A stretch of DNA of 37,823 bases from Timonella senegalensis JC301 (lineage in GTDB: Bacteria > Actinomycetota > Actinomycetes > Actinomycetales > Cellulomonadaceae), in assembly GCF_000312125.1 (NCBI RefSeq), contig NZ_HE978643.1, forward strand, positions 297,452 to 335,274, in the 5' to 3' direction. The notes below the pieces were generated by a model, which saw only the letters and a list, made by a program, of their open reading frames with translations, was not told the DNA's origin and did no database searches. This document shows, in pieces, positions 32,778 to 37,823 of the stretch. How positions within the stretch are numbered: the first letter of the stretch is position 1; the number at the start of each line of letters is the position of its first letter. The translations under genes were made by a program, and so were the position numbers.

Positions 32778-32849
32778 CTTCCCCGCGAGGATTCGAACCT
32801 CGATTAGCAGAACCAAAATCTGCCGTCCTGCCGGTTAGACGACGGAGAA
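32778..32849 (-). tRNA. tRNA-Gln (anticodon TTG)
   Basis: A 72-base cloverleaf: acceptor TTCTCCG with CGGGGAA, anticodon stem GCAGA/TCTGC with loop TTTTGGT and anticodon TTG, T arm CGAGG/CCTCG, G discriminator, no encoded CCA. It lies inside the prophage, between the helicase region and the late operon, and so is phage-borne. It could support late-gene translation. Confidence 0.92.
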
Positions 32850-32925
32850 TGAGAGCCCGTGACGTGGGCTAGACGGCTCGTTGTGGTCCACGGTGAGCTA
32901 CCGGAGGGAGTGCGCGCTCCCTGAA

Positions 32926-32951
32926 CCAGCGAGCAGATGCGGGCTCGCTGG
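32926..32951. repeat. 9-bp perfect hairpin in the gap before the tRNA genes
   Basis: CCAGCGAGC (32926-32934) pairs with GCTCGCTGG (32943-32951). It lies in the 200-base non-coding stretch 32850-33049, which otherwise shows no gene. No U run follows, so it may be a processing or protein-binding site. Confidence 0.45.
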
Positions 32952-33049
32952 AAGTTGCGGCAGGTGCGACTAGGGCCTTGGAAGGAACCCGCCCGTCATG
33001 ATCGTCCTTCAGCCGGGAGTCGTTGGCTGTTGACCGCTGTGATTCCACG

Positions 33050-33080
33050 AAAAAAGACCCTCACCAACGGTGAGAGTCTT
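33050..33080 (-). terminator. Terminator just behind a promoter (tR'-like)
   Basis: On the minus strand a 12-bp stem (33080-33069 with 33065-33054, one G-U) has a three-base loop and is followed by TTTTTT. It ends the 182-residue gene but also sits only about 20 bases after the predicted start of the promoter at 33108-33135. Confidence 0.85.
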
Positions 33081-33107
33081 CAAGTGGATACAGTTCTTCC
33101 ACCACCA

Positions 33108-33135
33108 ATATTAGTGGACAGTTTGCTTTTGTCCA
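33108..33135 (-). promoter_or_regulatory. Candidate late promoter with embedded palindrome
   Basis: On the minus strand TGGACA (33135-33130), 16 bases, TAATAT (33113-33108). TGGACA and TGTCCA (33120-33115) form an inverted repeat that spans the spacer and could be an operator. Transcripts would run into the terminator at 33050-33080, then the tRNA genes and the late operon. Confidence 0.55.
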
Positions 33136-33138
33136 GCA

Positions 33139-33687
33139 TCACACGCTAACCGGGACCTTCTTATACCGAGCGAGCGCGTCAGACAATGAGTATCGACCCT
33201 CATCATCCGGGATGAGATGGCCACGTTGAGCCCACTTGCACAGGGTGTTGTACTTCGCGGGGAAGCCCATCAACACCAAGGCTTGGGTCATCTGGTAGAG
33301 GTTCAACCGGAACAGCTCAGGGCACGCCTCTAGGAACGCGCGGCGCCGCGCTGTTGTGCGCACTTCCCCATTCGTGATCGTGCGGATCTCCTCCAAGAAC
33401 TCAACTCCCTCACGATTCCACAGGCCACACACCAACTCGGATTGCCCAACCGGATACCCGGACGCCAACAACTCCGCTAGATCGGTTGCGGTGCCTTCGC
33501 GCTCGCAGTGCTGGTCGATGGCCTTGCGTAGTTCGAGTTCGAGGCCGAGTGCGTCGAGGTTGAGTGGCGTGAACTTGGAGGGGTCGATGGTTGCTCGCCG
33601 GTTTGATTCGACGAAGAGGGGACGTTCGGTTTTCATGTCCGCGAGTTTGGGGAGGCGGGCGAGGATTTCTTGCCAGGCGGTGGGCAT
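33139..33687 (-). CDS. Hypothetical protein, candidate late regulator
   Basis: 182 residues. The last ~50 residues (ALVLMGFPAKYNTLCKWAQRG and onward) look like a helix-turn-helix or winged DNA-binding unit: a short helix, a turn and a second helix followed by a beta-like RYSLSDAL. The rest is helical and acidic. I do not recognise the family. It ends three bases before a promoter-terminator pair that faces the late operon, the place where lambda encodes antiterminator Q, so a role in late gene control is a reasonable guess and no more. ATG 33687 has AAAGGACC upstream. Confidence 0.72.
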   Translation of the reverse strand: MPTAWQEILARLPKLADMKTERPLFVESNRRATIDPSKFTPLNLDALGLELELRKAIDQHCEREGTATDLAELLASGYPVGQSELVCGLWNREGVEFLEEIRTITNGEVRTTARRRAFLEACPELFRLNLYQMTQALVLMGFPAKYNTLCKWAQRGHLIPDDEGRYSLSDALARYKKVPVSV

Positions 33688-33698
33688 TGGTGGTCCTT

Positions 33699-34964
33699 TC
33701 AGTTGGCCATGTCGCTGAAGCGTGTGTAGTGGAGCTGGTGGGAGAGGACGAACTCTCCGGTGGGTCCGTTGCGTTGCTTGCCGATGATGTAGTCGAGTTC
33801 GCCGGCGCGTGGGCTTTCGCGTTCGAAGTAGTCTTCGCGGTGCAGGAGGGTGATCACGTCGGCGTCTTGCTCGAGCGCTCCGGATTCGCGGAGGTCTGAG
33901 ATGCGTGGGCGCTTCTGGTCTTGAGCACCGCGGTTGAGTTGCGCTGCGGCGACGATGGGGATTCCGAATTGGTTGGCGGCGATCTTGAGTCCTCGTGAGA
34001 ACTCTTCGAGCCCTTCACGGCGTTGGACTTTCGGGTTGAAGGTGCCGAGTTGGAGGTAGTCCATGCACACGATGTCGGCCTTGAGTTCACGGATCCGGCC
34101 TCGCACGTCTGCGATGGTGCATTCGGGCTTGTCGATGATGTGCAGGGGCGCGTCGGCTAGGCGTCGGGCTGCGGTGTCTAGTGCGTCCCATTGCCGTTCG
34201 TTGAGGCGCTTCTCGTTGATGTAGGTGAGTCGGATACCGGTCTCGGCGGCGAGGATGCGCTTGAGGTATTCCTCGGCCCGCATTTCGAGAGAGAACACCA
34301 CGGCGCTTTTATGCTGCTTGAGGACAGCGTGCCGAGCGATATCTGAGAGGGCGACGGACTTACCCATGCCAGGCCGTCCAGCGACGATCACAAACTGTCC
34401 GGCGCTCATGGGCTTGAGGAGTCGATCGGCATCCATGTACGGCCATGCAATGCCCTGTGGTGGGGTGGGGTCGCGCAGTTCAGCCAAGAGGTCCGGGAGG
34501 ATGTCCGAGACGTGCGTGCGAGCCTGCTCGGCGGGCTTGTACGCGGCTTCCAACTCGGTTTGGGCGACGGATACCAGTTCGGCGGGGGAGCCTTCTGCAT
34601 CCCCCGCCAGTTGGACGACACGGGTACCCATGGCGGCGAGGCGACGACGTACCGCGAGGTCGTAGACACCGCTCGTGTACGCGGCCGCCTGGACTGCAAC
34701 GGTACCGAGGTCCGCGAGCTCGATGATGTGCTTCTGCAGGTCTTGGTAGCCGTGCTTAGCGAGCCCGGACATGATCGTAATGAAGTCGATCAGTTCTCCG
34801 CCCGAGTGCATGGCCTGCAACGTCCACCAGATCGACTCGTGGGCTGGCAGGTAGAAGTCCTCGGGCCGTAGACCACTGAGCAGTTGATCTTGCTCTGCTC
34901 CTCGCGCACTCAAGGTGCCGCAGATGATCTCCCGTTCGGCAGCAACGTTAGCGAGCTCGCTCAT
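33699..34964 (-). CDS. Replicative DNA helicase, DnaB family
   Basis: 421 residues. The N-terminal DnaB domain (about 5-110) is followed by a linker and a RecA-like motor with Walker A GRPGMGKS (196-203), Walker B IVCMDYLQL (298-306) and QKRPRISDLRESG-type motif H4. It would be loaded at the phage origin to unwind DNA. ATG 34964 has AAAGGAA upstream; the long frame extending to 35423 is low-complexity and antisense to other genes. No primase or loader gene is seen within the window. Confidence 0.93.
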   Translation of the reverse strand: MSELANVAAEREIICGTLSARGAEQDQLLSGLRPEDFYLPAHESIWWTLQAMHSGGELIDFITIMSGLAKHGYQDLQKHIIELADLGTVAVQAAAYTSGVYDLAVRRRLAAMGTRVVQLAGDAEGSPAELVSVAQTELEAAYKPAEQARTHVSDILPDLLAELRDPTPPQGIAWPYMDADRLLKPMSAGQFVIVAGRPGMGKSVALSDIARHAVLKQHKSAVVFSLEMRAEEYLKRILAAETGIRLTYINEKRLNERQWDALDTAARRLADAPLHIIDKPECTIADVRGRIRELKADIVCMDYLQLGTFNPKVQRREGLEEFSRGLKIAANQFGIPIVAAAQLNRGAQDQKRPRISDLRESGALEQDADVITLLHREDYFERESPRAGELDYIIGKQRNGPTGEFVLSHQLHYTRFSDMAN

Positions 34965-34988
34965 GGGAAGTTCCTTTCTAGACGACGA

Positions 34989-35016
34989 AAGCCCAGCCGC
35001 GAGCGCGGTTGGGCTT
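34989..35016 (-). terminator. Hairpin terminator before the helicase gene
   Basis: AAGCCCAGCCGC (34989-35000) pairs with 35005-35016 with one G-U type mismatch. It lies between the DUF4406 gene and the helicase gene; on the minus strand the sequence after it is TTTCGTC. Confidence 0.6.
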
Positions 35017-35038
35017 GTGTTGGTGGGTGTTGGTGGGG

Positions 35039-35341
35039 TTAGGGGTGGAGGTAGGTGGTGAGTGGGTGGGTGGGGATGCCGAGGCTTTGTGCGAGGTTGG
35101 CTTCGATGGTGGCGCCGGTGGAGTTTTGCCAGCCGGGGAGTAGGGCTACGGCGTCGGCATGGATGAGTTTGGGGATGCAGTCTTGCATGTATTGGAGCCA
35201 GGTGGAGTTGTTGGGGAGGGTGGTGTTGGCGGGGTTGATGGGGGTGTGGCCCTGGGCTGTGAGTTGGTTGGCTGCCTGGTGGAAGGCGGGGTAGTTGAGG
35301 TCGGGGAGGCCGGTCATGGGGCCTGCGATGTAGATGTTCAT
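35039..35341 (-). CDS. DUF4406 / nucleoside 2-deoxyribosyltransferase-like protein
   Basis: 100 residues with the family's N-terminal MNIYIAGPMTG and a later ALLPGWQNSTGATIEANLA, which form the Rossmann-like nucleotide-binding core of nucleoside deoxyribosyltransferase relatives. Phages often carry these small proteins in early operons, possibly for nucleotide metabolism. The catalytic state is unknown. It has a strongly C-rich coding strand. Confidence 0.88.
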   Translation of the reverse strand: MNIYIAGPMTGLPDLNYPAFHQAANQLTAQGHTPINPANTTLPNNSTWLQYMQDCIPKLIHADAVALLPGWQNSTGATIEANLAQSLGIPTHPLTTYLHP

Positions 35342-35353
35342 GGGGTCCTTGGG

Positions 35354-35650
35354 TTAGTTGGTGTTTTGGCCGCAGTCTCTGCAGGTGCGTGGCTGGTCTT
35401 GGTTCGCTGTGGTGGTGATGCATGTGTGCATGGGAGTGGCTGTGTATTCGGCGGTGTAGATGGTGGTTGTTGGGAGTTTCTCGTTGGGCGCATCCAGGTT
35501 GGTGTAGCTGTCGCTGCAGTCGGTTTCACTGGTTTCTTTGTGGAGGCGGATGGAGAAACAGGCGTTGCCGTAGTAGGCGGTGGCTGCTTGTGTTGCTTGG
35601 TTGATGAGTTCTTGGCGGCTGGCGCCGGTGATGTTGCCGGTGAGGGTCAT
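35354..35650 (-). CDS. Hypothetical early protein with C-terminal CxxC
   Basis: 98 residues from ATG 35650, with AAAGGAA upstream. Thr/Asn-rich, ending TCRDCGQN; a single CxxC is not enough to call a zinc finger. It lies back to back with the plus-strand membrane gene at 35693. No family is recognised. Confidence 0.66.
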   Translation of the reverse strand: MTLTGNITGASRQELINQATQAATAYYGNACFSIRLHKETSETDCSDSYTNLDAPNEKLPTTTIYTAEYTATPMHTCITTTANQDQPRTCRDCGQNTN

Positions 35651-35692
35651 GTTGTGTTCCTTTCGGAGTGGTGTGTCTGGAAGAATCCGCGT

Positions 35693-36364
35693 ATGCGAAT
35701 AATGGTTTCTGAGGTGACTGAGGTTGTTGTTGAGAGCAAGTGGTGGGATTCCAACTTCTTTTCGGCACTCGTTGGTGGTGTTGTTGCGGCCCTGATTGCC
35801 CTGGCGATCTTTAGCCTCGAACGGCGCTCTGCACGCAAAGCAGCGGCGGAGGCGGCGAGGTTGAGTGCTGTGCAGGGATTGTTGAGGCCGTTGGCGACGC
35901 TTTCGACCTTTCAGATGGACGCGGAGCCAGCGAAGGACGTGCTGCGTGAGCTGAGAGTGGCGATAGTGACTCTCCAACTGACGATTCCCTACAAGCAGCG
36001 GATCGTTCGTAACTGGCTCGATTTAGAGCGCCAATATGGGATGAACGAAGCCGACGCGCAGTTTGAGAATGTGGAGTTGGTCGGGCGTCTTGCGTTGTCC
36101 CAGCAGACGAAGGACTCGGCTAAGGAACTTGTTACCATCCCGTTTCTTGACTGGGCAATCCAGTTCTCGAGGATCCTAGGTGAGTGGCAGTTGGGCAGAG
36201 TCCCCGACAAGTACATTGCGGCGAGAGTTCGGATGCTCAAGGAAGATCTGCTTCCTCCTGAGTTCGTTGAAAGGGTTCAACTGTTTGGGGAAGGTGATTA
36301 CGCCTCCATCTTTCCCGACCTCTCCAAGAGCGAACTGAAACGACTGAAACTAGAAAAGAAGTAG
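35693..36364 (+). CDS. Opposite-strand membrane-anchored protein (moron)
   Basis: 223 residues. One membrane segment near the N-terminus (about 22-43, SALVGGVVAALIALAIFSL) is followed by a basic stretch (RRSARKAAA) and a ~175-residue helical cytoplasmic domain. It runs against the early operon. TGGAAGAATC ends five bases before the ATG, exactly as before the plus-strand gene at 20296; the GGAAG in it may instead act as a distant ribosome binding site. A lysogeny-expressed function such as exclusion is possible, but no family is recognised. Confidence 0.78.
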   Translation: MRIMVSEVTEVVVESKWWDSNFFSALVGGVVAALIALAIFSLERRSARKAAAEAARLSAVQGLLRPLATLSTFQMDAEPAKDVLRELRVAIVTLQLTIPYKQRIVRNWLDLERQYGMNEADAQFENVELVGRLALSQQTKDSAKELVTIPFLDWAIQFSRILGEWQLGRVPDKYIAARVRMLKEDLLPPEFVERVQLFGEGDYASIFPDLSKSELKRLKLEKK

Positions 36365-36378
36365 CACGAAGGTGCCCA

Positions 36379-36690
36379 TTACCGGCCGCGCGCGATCACG
36401 GCAGCGTCGCCTGCTGCCTCGTCCCATCCTGCGCTGTACTCGTACTCGTCTCGCCTGTGCGTCATCATCTCCGCCGTCGGCTCAAGAGCCTCGATCTCTT
36501 GCGCGATCAGCTCACGAACGCGGGGTAGTGCAGCAGCGAGGACTGCGTTCGACATTGCAATGAACTCTTGCTGAATGGTCCAGCCGGCAGACTCCCAGTC
36601 ACCCTTCGCCTGCCGTAGTTCCGGAACGATCGTGCCGTGAGCCAGAAGCCCCTTCGCTCCGGCCTCTACCGCTTCCAATGGAATAGTCAT
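36379..36690 (-). CDS. Hypothetical early protein
   Basis: 103 residues, mostly helical and acidic, with two Ala-rich helices and a C-terminal YEYSAGWDEAAGDAAV. ATG 36690 overlaps the upstream stop by four bases. This kind of small protein is common in actinophage early regions. Function unknown. Confidence 0.7.
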   Translation of the reverse strand: MTIPLEAVEAGAKGLLAHGTIVPELRQAKGDWESAGWTIQQEFIAMSNAVLAAALPRVRELIAQEIEALEPTAEMMTHRRDEYEYSAGWDEAAGDAAVIARGR

Positions 36691-37139
36691 TCTCCTGCCT
36701 CCACACCCATGACATACCGCTGTGGATAGACGCCAAACTCCGCATGCGACACTGCGAGCGCCAGTTCGTTGATGGCGTCACGGAAGCGTTGTATCTCGGT
36801 GTCGGTCTTGTGTGCGCTGGAGTTGAACTTGTTCAGGGTGGAGCGTAAGCGTTCCTCGGGAGTCAGCATGGGGCGGGCCCATGCGCTCGCGGGCAAGGGG
36901 TTGCGGATGGTGCGGGTTTTTGTGATGGCTTCCAGTGTGCGCGGGTTGCGTTGGATGGTGATGACTGTGGCGCCTTGGTATTTGAGTTCGATGAACTGGA
37001 TCTCCTTGTACTCGACGTGGTTGCGGTAGATCGTGATGCTGTCGGACGCTATCGTGCCAGGGTCGATGTTCGCGAGCTCGAAGAGCCTGAGAGCCAGTGC
37101 GCGATCGCTGATGCTGTTGTGGTTGATGATGCGTTTCAT
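36687..37139 (-). CDS. Hypothetical early protein
   Basis: 150 residues from ATG 37139, with GGAAGG upstream. It has an N-terminal helix (SDRALALRLFELANID), a beta-rich middle (YRNHVEYKEIQFIELKYQG) and a helical C-terminus (EERLRSTLNKFNSSAHKTDTE). No motif ties it to a known family. Confidence 0.7.
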   Translation of the reverse strand: MKRIINHNSISDRALALRLFELANIDPGTIASDSITIYRNHVEYKEIQFIELKYQGATVITIQRNPRTLEAITKTRTIRNPLPASAWARPMLTPEERLRSTLNKFNSSAHKTDTEIQRFRDAINELALAVSHAEFGVYPQRYVMGVEAGE

Positions 37140-37160
37140 AGTGGGTCCTTCCGGGAACAA

Positions 37161-37182
37161 GAAAACCGCCCAAGATGGGCGG
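37161..37182 (-). terminator. Terminator upstream of the 150-residue gene
   Basis: CCGCCCA (37166-37172) pairs with TGGGCGG (37176-37182); on the minus strand it is followed by TTTTC. Its sequence and flanks closely match the hairpin at 22795-22816. Confidence 0.7.
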
Positions 37183-37195
37183 CTATGGTGAGGGC

Positions 37196-37342
37196 ATGGA
37201 CATTGTGGTGATGGTCGAATCGGCTACCGGTCCCATCGAGAAGACCTTCACAGATACGGACTACGCGAGCGCGAAAGCCGCGGCGGAGGCGTCACTTGCT
37301 GAAGGTGAACGCCTCCTATGGATCAAAACCGACCGGGCATGA
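37196..37342 (+). CDS. 48-residue plus-strand small protein
   Basis: A short protein with a beta-like N-terminus (MDIVVMVESATG) and an Ala/Glu-rich helix. TATGGT lies at -12 to -7 from the ATG and only AGGG touches it, so translation may be leaderless. It runs against the early operon. Function unknown. Confidence 0.5.
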   Translation: MDIVVMVESATGPIEKTFTDTDYASAKAAAEASLAEGERLLWIKTDRA

Positions 37343-37346
37343 AAGA

Positions 37347-37365
37347 GCCCGCCACTGGGGTGGGC
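37347..37365. terminator. Hairpin after the 48-residue gene
   Basis: GCCCGCC (37347-37353) pairs with GGTGGGC (37359-37365) with one G-U pair, five bases after the stop. The U run is weak, so this is a modest terminator candidate. Confidence 0.35.
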
Positions 37366-37520
37366 TTAGGTGGGGAGTTGTCCCCTTGCGGTTGCTCACC
37401 AGTGTTTTACCCGTGAGGCTTGTAAGTGAGCGGCAGGCCGGTAGGGGGAAATGCTGGGGTGTTGCTCGATAGTTTGGAGCGTGTCTAGCGGAGTCCAGGC
37501 CGCTGGTTGACGTTTGAGTT

Positions 37521-37561
37521 AGCGCCTCTCGGGTCATGTCATCCGAGGGGCGCTTTCTTGT
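37521..37561 (+). terminator. Plus-strand terminator
   Basis: AGCGCCTCTCGG (37521-37532) pairs with CCGAGGGGCGCT (37543-37554) with one G-U, followed by TTCTTGTT. It would stop plus-strand transcription from the 37196 gene. The stretch 37366-37520 shows no gene I can support. Confidence 0.65.
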
Positions 37562-37596
37562 TGCGCGAGTTTGGCTTCCATTGCTTCGTAGCTCAT
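37534..37596 (-). other. 20-codon frame after an in-frame TAG
   Basis: ATG 37596 to TGA 37534 encodes a helical acidic 20-mer. It is in the same frame as the gene ending at TAG 37621, and the codons between them read EEEEPFSR, so it may be the original C-terminus of that gene. No good ribosome binding site is visible. Confidence 0.3.
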
Positions 37597-37620
37597 GCGT
37601 GAGAAGGGTTCTTCTTCTTC

Positions 37621-37800
37621 CTAGGGCTGTGCGGGTGGTGTCCATCCGGCGGCGATGATCGCGTCGGCTAGGTGTCCGTGCCAGGTTGGCGCTAGTGCCC
37701 CGCACATGCACTTGATCATGAGGGACCTGCTGGCACCCCTATCGGTAATGGGGAAGTGCTTGCCAATCTCGGTAGCAAGACGCTCACGCGGCGCACTCAT
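37621..37800 (-). CDS. Small hypothetical phage protein
   Basis: 59 residues from ATG 37800, with GAGGGGC upstream. It contains MIKCMCGALAPTWHGHLADAI, a CxC followed by His, and ends AGWTPPAQP. Similar short Cys/His proteins occur often in actinophage early regions. It is the right-most gene of the window; its promoter and the rest of the early region lie outside. Confidence 0.6.
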   Translation of the reverse strand: MSAPRERLATEIGKHFPITDRGASRSLMIKCMCGALAPTWHGHLADAIIAAGWTPPAQP

Positions 37801-37823
37801 GTCGTGCCCCTCACGCCCCACAC

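Noticed and set aside
34965-35423. Extension of the helicase frame to 35423
   Set aside because: Pro/His/Arg-rich low-complexity sequence overlapping DUF4406 in another frame; ATG 34964 has a good ribosome binding site and starts the DnaB N-domain.
35159-35692. Upstream extension of the plus-strand membrane protein frame to 35159
   Set aside because: Gly/Val/Trp-rich shadow of DUF4406 and its neighbour; protein-like sequence begins only at ATG 35693.

Overview
The window is a piece of a high-GC actinobacterial chromosome interrupted by an integrated siphovirus-type prophage. Frequent GTG/TTG starts, strong GGAGG ribosome binding sites and the CorA, RNase HI, methionine aminopeptidase and oligoribonuclease genes fit Actinomycetota. 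A family such as Actinomycetaceae is possible, but I cannot prove it from the sequence.

Host part (1-4362): a four-helix membrane protein and a CorA-type divalent-cation channel on the minus strand; rnhA, map and orn on the plus strand; then tRNA-His(GTG). The tRNA is the likely attachment site, because a tyrosine integrase gene starts about 110 bases after it. The other attachment site is not in the window, so the prophage runs past 37823.

Lysogeny region (4363-7740): integrase; three copies of an 18-base palindrome just after it; a short patch with weak ORFs on both strands; then a Panacea-domain (DUF4065) gene overlapping a TacT-like GNAT acetyltransferase gene by four bases, which looks like a toxin-antitoxin pair.

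Late region (7735-33140, nearly all minus strand, transcribed right to left): HNH nuclease, small and large terminase, portal, MuF-like head protein, scaffold, decoration protein, E-type major capsid protein, head-tail connectors, tail terminator, major tail protein, tail-assembly chaperones with a visible T TTT TTG frameshift site, tape measure, distal tail protein, a 1665-residue tail-tip protein, then CHAP endolysin and r1t-like holin. Two very small genes follow the lysis terminator. A promoter with a terminator directly behind it lies at 33050-33135, between a 182-residue protein of unknown function and two tRNA genes: tRNA-Gln and a tRNA-like gene with about 33 extra bases in its anticodon region. 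This layout recalls lambda's Q - pR' - tR' late switch.

Early region (33139-37823): DnaB-type helicase, a DUF4406 protein and several small unknown proteins, running off the right edge. Three plus-strand genes (20296, 35693, 37196) run against the surrounding transcription. Two encode membrane proteins and share an identical 10-base motif at an identical distance from the start codon. These look like separately expressed lysogeny ('moron') genes.
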